A stretch of 64,000 bases of DNA from positions 281,948-345,947 of the forward strand of contig ML991798.1 of the NCBI GenBank assembly GCA_010094025.1, in the 5' to 3' direction. The position numbers were made by a program, and so were the translations under genes. Within the stretch, counting starts at the first letter, position 1, and every line of letters starts with the position of its first letter. Shown piece by piece: positions 43,740-55,199 of the stretch. The notes under the pieces are model-generated. The model saw nothing but the letters and a program-made list of their open reading frames with translations, had not been told where the DNA came from and made no database searches. The stretch comes from Viridothelium virens (lineage: Eukaryota; Ascomycota; Dothideomycetes; Trypetheliales; Trypetheliaceae).

Positions 43740-46292
43740 CTACCTCCTCCTCTTCCGCGCCCTCTTCTCCCTCTCATACTCCTTCGCCTCGCGGCCCTCC
43801 TCCCCCTGAATCTCCGCGACCAACCTCCGATACTTCCGATCATACTCCTCATCCCTGACGCGCTTCTCCCGCAGCCGCTCCCTCGCGACAAAATTCGCAT
43901 CCTTGCGCAGCTCGCGCAGCGCCCCCTTCCTCTCTCGCTTATACTCCTTGCTCAGCTTCTGTGCCTCGGCGCGCCCGCGATCCGGGTCGTAGTGCTTGGC
44001 CGGGTCGAAGCCGTCTTCGAAGCGTGGGGTCGCCGATTTGATGGGGATCGGGCGGTGGTGGTGGAGGCGGAGGGGCTGTCGTTGTGCGAGGGAGGAGTGG
44101 ATGAGGATGGAGAGGTGGGAGTGGGGTTTTGGGTGGGAGGGCTTCAGGAGGGGGAGGAAGGGGCGGAAGATTTCGGGGAAGGAGGGGAGATGCTGCCAGA
44201 GGGTGGCCATGGTGGTGAGGTTGTGGAGGTGGGCGGCAAGGAGGTCGGGGGTGAGGCGCGAGTTGCGGAGGGCGTGGAGGGTGTAGATGGTGGCTTCGGG
44301 GATGTAGCGTTTGGAGTTGGTTTGATATTGGAGACAGAGAGAGACGAGGTAGGCTCCAGTTGTGAAGTCGGTGGAAAGAGGTGAGTCAGTAACACGGGAT
44401 AGACCAAGCCATTGAGTCATAATGGTGATGGCAGGCGTGACGACCGTGTGAAAGTGGTCAGAGGTAGGATAGATGGAGCCAATGGCAGTCAGCAACGCAA
44501 GGTCACCGGAATCTGGTTTCGACTTTTGTCGCATAGAGGTGAGGTGTGCTCGAAAAGCATTGGCAATTTTCTCAGGATAGGTTCTCGAGAGAGAATGAAC
44601 ATGACGTATGATTATTTCGACGGTATCCAAAGATTGCATATCTTGCGTCGCGTGCGATATATGGTCGACTAGAGCGACTGAGAAGTTTGCGAGCTTGGCC
44701 TTATTGTCTTCGTGAAGCTGTGGATGATATAGAGTCCGAATTCGACGAATTACTGTTGGAACGTCCGAAATGGGCACTCCTCCGAATACTTTCAAGAGCT
44801 CATCGTGGGAAGCTGGACATGGATAAGTATACGCCAAGTCTTCAGTGGAGGTTAGATTTGAAGTTGGTTTCTTTGAATTAGCAAACTCTGGTCTGCCAAG
44901 CTCTTCTTTTGAAAGCAATCCCTGCACAAAATCATCTTCTTGCGCATCATTGACTTGGTCTTCCTCTGCCGTAGCCCAGTCTTCATCTCCAGACAGGATG
45001 GGATCCGCATCCGAGCCACTCGCAATCAGATCGTCCTCTATGAGAAATTCATCTTCGTCATCCAGCACCAACTGCGCTTGGCTACTTGGTGGCGGTCCAG
45101 ATAATCCAAATTGTGCCGCGTCATCTGGATCTTCTTCAAAGTGGTCATCCGTGATGTGAGATTGAGTCTCTTCATCATCCTCTTCATCTCTCACCTGCTC
45201 CCCACGCATGCGACGGAGACGTTGTTCTTCTAACTCTTTGAGCCTCGCAGCCTCCTCTTTTGCCTTCTCTTCTTCGGTCTTAGTTCGTTCTGTAGGAGCG
45301 GCTCGCTTGTCCTGAGCCATCTGCCTAAGCTGCTCATCATACCGTTTCTCGACCTCTTTTCTACTCGCTCCGTTCAGCATTGCCGCTCTCTCGGGATTCA
45401 TGATGATTTCGCGATTGTGCACTTCTGGAGCTGCAGGAGTGGGTGGTGGCCTTTGAGAGATTTTGCCTCTAAGCTCTGCCAATATGTCCGGAAGTCCTTG
45501 ATCAAGTTGCTCTCTTAGGTTATCGTCGTCTTCTTTTGCTTGCTGCCGTTCATATTTGTAAAGTTTTGACTTGGCGATGACCTCTTTCATCACCTCAGCT
45601 TTGCTTTTCTTCCGTTCAGGATGCTCCTCATTCTCTTCTGATCCACCTTGCTCTGCATCGCTTTCGTCGCCTCGCTTCCTCTTGCGCAAAATACCACCAG
45701 CCTCCTCATCCGATTCCGGCCCGTCAGACAGCCCCGATTCACCCTCGTCAAAATCATCCTTGGCAGTCTGCCCATTTCCAAACTCAAGCGTCCGGCCGCC
45801 ATGCGTCAGTAGCTCCTCTTCCTCCTCAGCATCCTCCAGATCAAAGACATTTCCTTTCCTCTTCTGCTTCTCCCTTGCAAATCTCTGCAAGGCCCTCTCT
45901 TCCGGCGTCATCGAGGGATCACTCTCTCCAATTCGTCTGTCCACAATACCGCCAACCCGGTTCCGCCTTTGCATCTCCGGAAGTAGCATCCTGCGCCTCG
46001 CCTCTTCGCCTGCGCTCTTCGAGACTCCCGGTCGACCCAGTACGACCCGGCCATTCTTGCTCGAGATAGACTGATTGGTTGTGACGTCGAACTTTCGCGG
46101 CCGAGCTGCGGATTTGACATCAAAAGGGTTGAAGTTCGTACGAATATTTTCGAGGGTGCGGTTGCGCTGGACTCTCCGATCTGCTGCGGCGTCGTGACGA
46201 GCTTGCTTCTTTTGTTTCTTGGATTTTTGGGGACCAGTGATGCCCTGGTCTCTTAGTGACGCCTTCAGTCGCTTGAGCTGAGAGGCCGGCAT
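43740..46292 (-). CDS. NOP14: Nop14, nucleolar 40S ribosomal subunit biogenesis factor
   Basis: Nop14 is a component of the 90S pre-ribosome (SSU processome), needed for 18S rRNA maturation in the nucleolus. One exon encodes 850 residues, close to the family size. The N-terminus shows the family pattern SQLKRLKASLRDQGITG, NIRTNFNPFDVKSA, RKFDVTTNQ and GRPGVSKSAGEEARRRMLLP, then NRVGGIVDRRIGESDPSMTPEERALQRFAREKQ. The middle is strongly acidic with poly-Glu/Asp stretches (EDAEEEEELL, DEEDDEETQS). The C-terminal half is helical (FGGVPISDVPTVIRRIRTLY) and ends in basic KYRRLVAEIQGEE and RKRRR, a likely nuclear/nucleolar targeting segment. No intron is needed. Confidence 0.94.
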   Translation of the reverse strand: MPASQLKRLKASLRDQGITGPQKSKKQKKQARHDAAADRRVQRNRTLENIRTNFNPFDVKSAARPRKFDVTTNQSISSKNGRVVLGRPGVSKSAGEEARRRMLLPEMQRRNRVGGIVDRRIGESDPSMTPEERALQRFAREKQKRKGNVFDLEDAEEEEELLTHGGRTLEFGNGQTAKDDFDEGESGLSDGPESDEEAGGILRKRKRGDESDAEQGGSEENEEHPERKKSKAEVMKEVIAKSKLYKYERQQAKEDDDNLREQLDQGLPDILAELRGKISQRPPPTPAAPEVHNREIIMNPERAAMLNGASRKEVEKRYDEQLRQMAQDKRAAPTERTKTEEEKAKEEAARLKELEEQRLRRMRGEQVRDEEDDEETQSHITDDHFEEDPDDAAQFGLSGPPPSSQAQLVLDDEDEFLIEDDLIASGSDADPILSGDEDWATAEEDQVNDAQEDDFVQGLLSKEELGRPEFANSKKPTSNLTSTEDLAYTYPCPASHDELLKVFGGVPISDVPTVIRRIRTLYHPQLHEDNKAKLANFSVALVDHISHATQDMQSLDTVEIIIRHVHSLSRTYPEKIANAFRAHLTSMRQKSKPDSGDLALLTAIGSIYPTSDHFHTVVTPAITIMTQWLGLSRVTDSPLSTDFTTGAYLVSLCLQYQTNSKRYIPEATIYTLHALRNSRLTPDLLAAHLHNLTTMATLWQHLPSFPEIFRPFLPLLKPSHPKPHSHLSILIHSSLAQRQPLRLHHHRPIPIKSATPRFEDGFDPAKHYDPDRGRAEAQKLSKEYKRERKGALRELRKDANFVARERLREKRVRDEEYDRKYRRLVAEIQGEEGREAKEYEREKRARKRRR

Positions 46293-46534
46293 ACTCTGAA
46301 CACGCCCAAACTGACGTTACTCTTCTATGAGTAGAATTCGAGGTGCAGACCATTTTTAGTTTAGGCGGGGAAATTTTTGCCGGGGCCGCGAAGCTTCGAC
46401 CTCCAGTCTTGGCATCAACTTGTCCTTTTACCAAGCTATCTCGACCTCGAATTTCGAGCATCCTACCTCCCCACAGTAGGACTTCGCAACCTTGCATTTT
46501 CTTGTCGTTTCCCAGCAAGGTCCCTCGCGTCCCA
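46293..46534. promoter_or_regulatory. Short bidirectional promoter region of NOP14 and OST2
   Basis: 242 bp between divergent starts of two essential housekeeping genes. Both promoters must overlap here. No specific motif is claimed. Confidence 0.5.
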
Positions 46535-47192
46535 ATGGCGCCAAAAAATCGAACCAGCCCGGCCGCAGTCTCTCCCGCTGCTGCTGCCCCCCAGCACGCA
46601 ACCAGCTCGGCAGCCTCCCAACCCGCCAAATCCTCCTCTTCCTCCTCGGCGACTTCCTCGACTTCCAGTGGAAAGAGTCTCCGCTCCGCGCAAAACGCAC
46701 AAGAGATCCTACTAGGTGTATGGCAGAATTATTTGGACCAGACGCCCATGCGGGTGAAGTTGATTGACATCTTCATGGCATTTCTGGTGATAAACGGGGT
46801 CTTCCAATTTGTCTACTGTGTTATTGCAGGCAATTATGTAGGTCATTCACACAAGGCCCTCTACAAAAAGGAGCCAAGATCTTTTGCTAATTTTCCTGTC
46901 TCCTTCGTAGCCATTCAATGCGTTCTTAGCAGGTTTCTCGGCGACTGTGGGTCAATTTGTCTTGACAGCAAGCTTGCGAATCCAGACGAATCCAGAAAAC
47001 ATGGGGGAATTCAAAACGATATCGCCGGAGAGGTAGGACTTCTGTTTCTTTCACTTGGCCGTACTATTGTACAGTCCAGACTTCGAGTATGGAGAGTGTT
47101 GAGATTGAGCTAATCCTCAATTTAGGGCGTTTGCCGACTACGTATTTGGAAGCATTCTTCTGCACTTCTTTTGTGTAAACTTTATCAACTAG
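46535..47192 (+). CDS. OST2: Oligosaccharyltransferase subunit Ost2/DAD1
   Basis: Ost2 (DAD1) is a small, essential membrane subunit of the complex that transfers N-glycans to nascent proteins in the ER. Three exons, 46535-46837, 46911-47032 and 47126-47192 (introns 73 and 93 bp), encode 163 residues. A fungal-type Ala/Ser-rich N-terminus precedes the conserved part: [66 protein letters not shown] and the invariant end [20 protein letters not shown]. Three membrane helices are visible. Without the two short 3' exons the reading frame would run into intron sequence and lose helices 2 and 3. The frame is open upstream of 46535, but the first ATG that gives a MAPKNRTS-type start was taken. Confidence 0.93.
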
Positions 47193-47379
47193 CGGGTGCG
47201 TCTGCGAAGCTGTATACTGACCCCAAAACCCATTATACACACTTGTATGAATATATTAAAAAAATCATCTCAAGCCTCCCATTGCCGATGTGTCATCCAC
47301 CATGCTACATGCAATCATGTCTTCGAACAATCTAGGGCTACTCGAAAATAGATTCATCGTCCCGATCAGAATTCTACCT

Positions 47380-49051
47380 TCATACGCCATTGCTATCATT
47401 CGATATGCCAAAGCTCCCTCTTAGCGCATCGCCGAACCGTTTGATAGCTTCCTCAATCTTATCAAATGGGGCCGCGCAAAAAGTCGCACGGAAGAACATA
47501 GTATCGTGCTGAGTAGTTGGATCAGCATAGAAACAGCTGCCCTTGATGAGCAAAGTTCCATTAGCTATACAGGCCATGAAGATTTCATCTTCGAGCTCGA
47601 GAAGGGACTTGGCAGGGTAGCTTCGATGCTTTTTGTAATCAATGTGCAACGCTTGGAACATACCAGCCGCTGGAGGTGCCCAACTGACTATTTCTCTAGG
47701 GAGATACCTATCACAGGCACCGACAATGACATTTCGTCGCTTAGTGTACTCCATCCGAAGATGAACCAGCCAATCCAGGAAACCTCCATGGTCCCAGTGT
47801 TCGTCCAAGAGCTTGAAGAAGAGCAGCTGACTCAATCCGCTAGCTCCCTGTGTCGAGATATCTGCATGCTTCGTGTATCGTTCGATGATCTGCTCGCTCG
47901 CTGTGAGCCAACCTAGTCGACATCCTGGCGCAAGCACCTTGGAGAAAGAGTCCATACGCATGACTCTGCCGTCAACGTCCATACTGAGATAACTCGGGAT
48001 GAGACTCTTGAGGAACTCCTCCCTGCTCTTGGGTGGTGGGGGGTCAGGATGATCCGGACCGACGTACGGCTGCATTTGCAGAAAATAGTAAGGGTCATCC
48101 TCCAGAATGTACAGATCGTGTTTCTGAGCAACAGCATAAATGTCTCGCCTTCGCTGCTCTCCCTGAGTGGCGCCGGTGGGGTTCTGACCGATTGGCACGG
48201 TATAAAGAAGGAACGGCTTGCTTGCCCCTCTTGCTTTCTCGTCCCAAGAGCTCAGAACATCGTCAAGGCCAGTAGCTGACAGGCCTTCTTCATCCATTGG
48301 TACACTCGCGATCTTCACACCCAGTGGCGAAGCAGTTTCTACAGCGGCAGAAAATGTGTACTCTTCACTTAGCATCATGTCTCCTCGCTCACAAAACATG
48401 CGAATGGCCATCTCTAAAGCAGACGTGTTTCCCACTGTCATTGTACAGTTCCAGTCTGCATATGGAGGATTGTGGACAATCTCAGTATGTTCAATTACGA
48501 AGCGCAATATTTGCGGAGAGCCAATGCCTAACCCGTAATTGAAGGCGGTAGAAATGTCATAGACTGATTTACCGAGCTGAAGGTCATATTTGCCAGCCTC
48601 AAGAGTTGTTCCTGATTCTCGCGTTTCGGCTTCAGTCCAATGTGGAGGGGTGGGTACCTTTACGGATAACGTGTCAAAGGGGAAATACTCGCTCGACGGG
48701 AGCCCGCCACCTAATGAGATCAGTCCTGGTGTCATCAGGTATTTGGCAACTTTCTTTAGTGAGTTTCCTTCGCGGGTCCGGCATTCTAGAGAAAGTCGGT
48801 CTGAGAAGATACATTAGAATGGTGGAATTGGATGACTTGAACTACTTACAGTCCCAATTCTTGGCCTTGTGCTTCTTTTCGTGGGCATTTCCTTTGAACG
48901 TGCTACTAGGAATAGAAGCTGCAACTCCGGCCACCAGCTTCCCGCTCGCCGATCTTCGATTCGCAACGCTATCCAAAGTCAACGGGCCGAGAATAGTAAC
49001 GGCAGAAGTGTCAGTCTCCGCTTCGACATTTATTGCGATTGGGGGCGCCAT
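47380..49051 (-). CDS. ARO8: Aromatic/alpha-aminoadipate aminotransferase, Aro8-like
   Basis: Class I PLP aminotransferases of the Aro8 group act on aromatic amino acids, kynurenine or 2-aminoadipate. Two exons, 49051-48850 and 48800-47380 (49-bp intron, GTAAGT..CAG), encode 540 residues. Motifs are GLISLGGGLPSSEYFPF, NYGLGIGSPQILRFV, TVGNTSALEMAIRMF, YTVPIGQNPTGATQ (substrate/PLP contacts), EDDPYYFLQM and the PLP-lysine loop DSFSKVLAPGCRLGW (Lys about 355). The N-terminus after the chosen Met (MAPPIAINVEAE) lacks a clear presequence. An in-frame ATG 18 codons upstream (MLSTFAYRIHLFSPCSRN) would add one, so a mitochondrial isoform is possible. Confidence 0.9.
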
Positions 49052-49617
49052 GTTGCGAGAACAAGGAGAGAAAAGATGAATTCGATACGCGAAAGTCGAA
49101 AGCAACGAGGCAGAATTATTTCACGATGCCTTGATAACCGGGAGCATCTTATACGTATACATATCGCCCGTAGGGCGTGGGGGATTGGCAGGGGTTGAAT
49201 GAGCAACAAATGGATATCGACGGACGATGCATTTATCCTAGTCAGGCTTGGTTTAGATGCGGGAGCGATGGCAATAGTTTATTAGTTTACCATCACCAGC
49301 CCGATGACAGCGGCTTGCGTCGGTTGTATGACACCAGGCATCACCGCATTCCGGCCCAAATACAAACGCAACATGTCATCTACTTTCTGATTCGACAATT
49401 CCATCGTCGTCACGATTACCATACAAAATACAGGCCAGAAGAGCCTCAATGCTGACTATAACGGCAGCTTCTACCCCGATACCCCTCCACCCCGCATTTC
49501 CCCAAGTAGGTGCCGCCCCGCATAGTAGACAGAGCTGTGTAACACTGCCGGATTGCTCCTTCCGAAGTCGCTGTAATGGGCTGGAGGCTATCTGCTGCCT
49601 GCTGGCACCTCAACAGG
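49052..49617. other. Spacer between ARO8-like and AMS1 genes
   Basis: 566 bp with the ARO8 promoter and the AMS1 3' end (both genes minus strand). No other feature was recognised. Confidence 0.5.
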
Positions 49618-52600
49618 TCACAATTGCAGCCTCCAAGTAACGACCTCAAACGCCCTGACTTGAACCTCGATACTCTTGTCCTTCGTTGGCACTTCCACCT
49701 CATCGTCTTCCAACAAGTTAGTCCTCCACACCTTCCTCACTGGGAGCGCACCCCAGCTTAGTGAGCCCCTCGTCCACGCCCCTAGAGCATCATACACCCT
49801 CACCACCACGCTCCTTCCCTCTCTGACGGGAAGCCCTTCCCGCCGACTCACATCCTCATCATCCTCTCCCCTCTTCACCCAATCCAGCACCAGGCCTCCG
49901 CTCCGGCTCTCCACCGTCAGACTCCGCAACAGCACACCCACCTCTCCGAGCTCTTTGTCCTTCCCAGCAAACCGCCTGATCCTCACCGGATAATTGAACT
50001 CAAACCCAGCCCTCACGCTCTCCTGTCCAACGGGGCCCTGATGCGGCAGCAATCCCCACTTCATCACATGGCGGCCCATATCCGCATGCGCATCCGGGGC
50101 CTTCGGCGCCCGTAGCAGACTCAAGCGCATTGTGCTGCCCTGCGTCGCAAACCCATACTTGGAATCATTGAGGATGGAGAGGCCGTAATTGGCATCGCTC
50201 AGGTCGGCAAACCGATGGCAGCAGACCTCGAACTTGGCCATGTCCCAGGAGGTGTTGTAGTGGGTGGGCCGGCGGACGAGCCCGTACTGCGTCTCGTACG
50301 TGGCGTCGGTGTTGTGGATCGTGGTCGGGAACTCGACCTTCAGGAACTTCATCGTCTCGTGCCACTCGGCCTCTGCGGACACCGTGATCGTGTGTGACGC
50401 TGATGCTAGCGGACAAGGGTCCACGGTAGAAGTGGACGAGGTTGTCGTCGAGTCGCGGGTACGGACGGAAGGTTCGAGGGCGTCGAGGGAGATTGTGGTG
50501 CGGATCCAGCTCTTCTCGCTGATCTTGGTCGTCGTTGCGACGGCGACGCGGTTGGGCCCAGATTCGACGATCTTGCTTTCGCCGCCCTGGAGCTCGGTGC
50601 GGGAGCGGAGGTGGTACACCTCGACGTCCCAGGCTTGCCAGTATAGGGGCTTGTCATCGTAGAGGACCAGTTGATTGGCTTTCGAGCCGGGTGGGACAAG
50701 TTGGCGGCGTTCGTAGAGGTCGTAGAGGGAGGTGATGGCACCAGCAACGACTTCGAGACGGAAGCGGGCGTTGGAGAGGACGAAGATGCCTGGCTTCGTC
50801 TCTTTGACGCAAGCAAGCGAATTCCCGGTGAGTTGAGATTCCAAGGGCTCAACGTAGGCGAGACCTGTAGAACCGACGACTAGGCCGTGCGTGGAATCTT
50901 CTACGGGCGAGGTAAACTCTTCGATTGATTTGCGACTCCATGGCAGGGTATTCAGTCCAGTAAGACGGCCTTCTGAGCTGTTGATGTCAACGAATCCAAG
51001 GGCAGTGAGAGCATCCTTGAGTAGCTTCTTCCCTGTGTCGAAGACTTTCGCATACAACTGGATACAGGGTCAACATCTTTAGGGACAATTGATAAAGTAA
51101 CGTAACCTACCTCATCTGAGTCATCATAGCACATTTCGATGGCGCTACCAGGCAGGCAGTCATGAAACTGACACAGTAGCACAGCTTCCCACATATCGTC
51201 CAAATCCTTCTTCGGATAGCTATAGCCAGACTTTTCACCTTTTATCGTATCCTTTAAAGTAGCCATCGTCGCAAAGTACTCGATATCGTGCAGTAAGATT
51301 TCGGCCTTTCGATTATTCCATTTGTTATTGGCCTGAGTAGTGTAGGTCCCACGATGCAATTCGAAATAGAGCTCGCCGTACCATGTTACGAATTCGGTTC
51401 CATTTTCAGCTTTCTTTTCTAATCTTGCGAAGAAGTCATCAACCGAGTCGCCCATTTTGACGCGCGGCAACAATCCGACTTGATCACTTATTCCACGACA
51501 ACGCCGGAGCTTTTCAATATGCTCCCATGTAGGGCCGCCTCCTCCGTCACCTTTGCCAAAGACAAGGAGGGAAGTAGCATCCTGATCCATTGACTTGTGT
51601 TGAGTAACACTGCGCTTGACATCTCCAAAATGCGCTTCGGCAGTGTAAGTGTTGTCTGGAGCCATGTGGCATATGACCTGGCTGCCATCTAAAGCGACCC
51701 AGTTGAAAGTCGTATGCGGGAAGTTGTTGATATTGTTCCAGCTCAACTTCTGGGTGAAAAACCTGCTCATACCAGCAAGACGGCAGAGCTGAGGAAGCTG
51801 AGTCGAATATCCAAAAGTGTCTGGAAGCCAAAAGGTCTTGCATCTTTGACCAAAGCGGCTTTCAAAGAAGCGTTGTCCATACAAGAACTGACGAGTGAGC
51901 GATTCACCGCTCGGCATGTTGGTGTCGTGCTCAACCCAACTCCCTCCAATTGGCTGAAAGGTACCTTGCTTTACCTTTTCCTTCACTCGGTCATAAACGG
52001 ATGGATAAAGTTGTTCGAGCCACTTGTATTGCTGAGCTTGAGAGCAACAGAAACGATGCTCGGGATATCTGTCCATGAGGTCGCACTGGTTTGACCAAGA
52101 CCGAGCAATCTTGCGCTTTGTTTCGGCCCATGGCCAAAGCCAGCACGTATCAATGTGGCAGTGACCAATCGCACTCACGATCGCCTCGTAATCGGTATCG
52201 TAGACTTTGCTAGAGTCGACCTTGGTCCCGATGTACTTTTGCGCCAACTTTCGGCCTTCACGTATGGATTCTTGACTACCATTTCCCTCGATGAAGATGT
52301 CCATGATGGAATTGCAGACCTGTAATGCTTCATGTTCCTCCCAAGAGTCCTCCGGGAACTCCCTAGCTGCATCTCCGATGATCCAGAAATCGATATAGAG
52401 CGCTCGAGCTTCCAGATCCACACTCACAATGTCCGCAGTATGCAACGTGAAGTACTTGTCCGGCTTCGGCGGCTGGATGCTGTCACCTCCTGGAGCGTTA
52501 CCAAACATACCGTTGCACGCCATTTCCACGTAGAAGATATGCTCTTTCCCGTCCCGCCATTTTTCTGGTAATATCCACTCTACCCGCTCTCCCCCGCCCG

Positions 52601-53108
52601 TCAATCCATGTACAGGTGTCCCATCCTCCAGCCAGATGAGTCCCTCGTTGTTGGCATCCCAATGGAACTCGAGATGTCCATCGGACTTTATTGACGTAGG
52701 GATGGTGAGATGAATGCGGAACCAGTGAGTTGACCAAGAAGGGCCAAAGCTGTCTCCAAGACTTGCTGGAGAGAACTCATGGGACGTGGCTTCCTCGAAG
52801 GTTGGGCGTTCTAGGTGCGGCGGAGAGTAAACGGAGAGCTTGACATGAGTGGAATCATGGATGCGCGCATGATAGAACTTTCTAGAATGAAGTCAGCTCA
52901 AGACTCGGGCGATAGATATGCTCGAGAGCATTCAAATCTTCATGAACACGCACGCTCGCAGGGATTGTTGCCTGTATTGTCCGTTGTCCGTGAATTGTCG
53001 CAGACGATCGCGATAGATATTATGGATTTGCTTGCCCACAGGGCCTCGTGCAAGCTTTGGATAGCTTGCACTACCAGGAGACGGGATCATCTGCGTTTCT
53101 CCGCCCAT
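49618..53108 (-). CDS. AMS1: Alpha-mannosidase, GH38, Ams1 type
   Basis: Ams1 is the vacuolar/cytosolic class II alpha-mannosidase that trims free oligomannosides; in yeast it reaches the vacuole by the Cvt pathway without a signal peptide. Three exons, 53108-52954, 52881-51111 and 51057-49618 (introns 72 and 53 bp), encode 1121 residues, near the yeast length of 1083. The N-terminal part (IYRDRLRQFTDNGQYR, HLERPTFEEATSHEF, HWDANNEGLIWLEDG) is recovered by adding the first exon. Zinc site and catalysis: HCHIDTCWLWPW (292-303), the nucleophile Asp in VEHDTNMPSGE (about 371) and QFHDCLPGSA (His about 625). No signal peptide is seen. The start is the first ATG giving MGGETQMIPSPGS and lies 180 bp from the divergent amylase gene. 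Confidence 0.94.
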
Positions 53109-53288
53109 AATGCATGCAATTGGAGTAGAAACGACGAAAGCAAGCAGGCAACGAGCTATGGGAGCTGATGGCGTACCTGACAGACTCGTGCAGGGATCAT
53201 GAAGCAGCTCCGGTCACCCCGCAACGTCACTACTGCTCCAGATCAATCTATTCGCTCCATCAGCTCTTCCAACGGCACGTAGTCTCAA
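53109..53288. promoter_or_regulatory. 180-bp bidirectional promoter between AMS1 and GH13 amylase genes
   Basis: Both start codons face away from this segment, so promoters and 5' untranslated regions of both glycosidase genes are packed into 180 bp. A GCGGGG on the minus strand at 53217-53222 matches the CreA carbon-repressor consensus (SYGGRG), and a GACGTT-type half-site lies beside it. Single matches of this length are expected by chance, so regulation is a hypothesis only. Confidence 0.5.
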
Positions 53289-55085
53289 ATGGCTGGGAAT
53301 CCTACCTTGTTCCAGGCTTTCGAATGGAATGTACCGGCCGATGAACATCACTGGCAGCGACTCCGCAATATACTGCCTCAACTGAAGGCAATTGGTATCG
53401 ACAACCTCTGGCTACCCCCGGCCTGCAAGGGCAACAATTTCAAGGGTAACGGGTACGATATTTACGATCTATATGATCTCGGAGAATTCCATCAAAAGGG
53501 AAGTCGAAATACCAAATGGGGTTCGAAGGAAGATCTCATCGCCTTGGCAGCGGAGGCACGAGCCCTTGCCATTGGCCTTTACTTCGATGCTGTACTCAAT
53601 CATCGGTGTGGCGGAGATGCAACGCAGCGCGTGAAAGTGGTGCAAGTTGACGATAGAGGTACAGAGCTTGGACCACTGGCACAGTATGAGGCCTATGACA
53701 GTCGTAAACTAATTTACAATGGTGCCAAGTAAGATCGTAGGAGAAACATCACAAAACCGTACGACATCGAAGCATGGCTTGCGTTCTTCTTCCCAGGCCG
53801 GCAAGGCAAGTACAGCGCTTTCAGATACAACTGGTCCCATTTCAATGCCAGTGACTACGACAACGCTACGGGAAAGAAGGCAATCTTCAAAATTGTAGCT
53901 GATGGTAAAGATTGGCAAAAGGATGTGGATAAAGCTTCACACGGGAATTACGATTATCTCTTGCTGAACAACCTTGACTACAGTAATGGAAATTTGAGAG
54001 AAGAAGTGAAAAGATGGGGTCAATGGGTTGTCCAAGAGCTTGGACTTTCTGGATTTCGCTTGGATGCCGTCAAACATTTCTCCCAAGGGTTCGTCAATGA
54101 GTGGGTCAATGCAGTCAACGCCGGCTCCCAAAAGGACCTGTTCTACGTCGGCGAGCATTGGACAGATAACACCAAATCGCTAGTTCGATGGTTGGCATCT
54201 GCCCCCCCGAATTTTCACCTCTTCGATGCACCTTTGCTGTATAACTTAGCCAGGACTTCCTGGGCCAAAGATCCAGATTTAAGGCAGATCTTCCAAGGTA
54301 CGCTTGTGGAGGCACGACCGAACAACGCTATAACGCTCGTCATGAACCATGACACTCAGTAAGTCTATCTCGAGGGTAGCCGATTATTTCTTCGAGTTTT
54401 ATGTGAGGCTTATACCATCGCAAGACGAGGTCAGACAATGGAGACTCTTGTAAAGCCCACGTTTATGGCACTAGCCTACGCGCTTGTTCTCCTACGTAGA
54501 GATGGATACCCATGCATATTCTACGGTGACCTGTACGGACTGTGCGACCCTCACCCAAGTCCACCGACGTGCTGGGGAAAGCTTCCAGACCTCGTTCTTG
54601 CTCGGAGGCTGTACGCGTATGGTACGCAAACGGACTACTTTGAAAGCAAGAATTGCATTGGCTGGGTCCGTAGTGGTGCATCGGAAGGGTCGAAGCAATC
54701 GGGTCTTGCCATTGTAATGAGTTGGCAGCAAAAACATCCTCCAAGTGGAAAGGGAGTAGCTGCTATGGATAGAATACGGCAAGCTTTCCAGAAATCTAAT
54801 CAAGCAGAGCCTCCTTCGAGAGATATGAAGACATCCAATGCTACGATATCACAGCAGCCTAAGCCTCCTTCTCCGCGAATTCGGATGAGAGTTGGCCATG
54901 AGCATGCCGGTCAGACATGGCGAGACTTGCTTGGGTGGGAATGGGCTGATGTAATCATTGACTCCGAGGGGTTTGGAGTTTTTCCCTGTCAGCCAAATTC
55001 ACTTGCCGTCTTCACAGCTACAGACGCAGAAGGCAGGGAGAAATTTCCTGTAAATTTCAGTCACAACATCTACGAGAAAGCTTAG
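53289..55085 (+). CDS. Intracellular-type alpha-amylase (GH13, subfamily 5-like)
   Basis: The enzyme hydrolyses alpha-1,4-glucans. It resembles bacterial liquefying amylases rather than secreted fungal Taka-type amylases, and it has no signal peptide (MAGNPTLFQAFEWNVPAD), so starch-like or glycogen substrate inside the cell is likely. Three exons: 53289-53658, 53734-54358 and 54425-55085 (introns 75 and 66 bp, both with AAG acceptors), giving 551 residues. Motifs are WLPPACKGNN, GYDIYDLYDLGEF, FDAVLNHR, GNYDYLLLNNLDY, nucleophile Asp in GFRLDAVKH (about 234), acid/base Glu in YVGEHW (about 264) and the third Asp in NHDTQ (about 330). The first intron contains an in-frame TAA and has a length divisible by three; removing it restores VDDRDRRRNITKPYDIEAW. 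A Ser/Pro/Lys-rich insert occurs near residue 470. Confidence 0.9.
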
Positions 55086-55199
55086 ATAGTAAGGATCATA
55101 GTATGGTCAGGTGAAAGAGCTAAAATTCATCCAAGAGACACAACAGCACATAAGCTGTCTCATCTCTCTCAGTTTTAGGGAAATTTCCCTCTGCTAACT

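Noticed and set aside
45571-46074. Ser-rich 167-codon frame opposite NOP14
   Set aside because: Antisense image of acidic, Glu-rich NOP14 coding sequence.
53712-53745. Premature stop or frameshift making the amylase a pseudogene
   Set aside because: The TAA at 53730 lies in a predicted 75-bp intron with a CTAAT branch-like site; splicing restores the family sequence and all catalytic residues remain.
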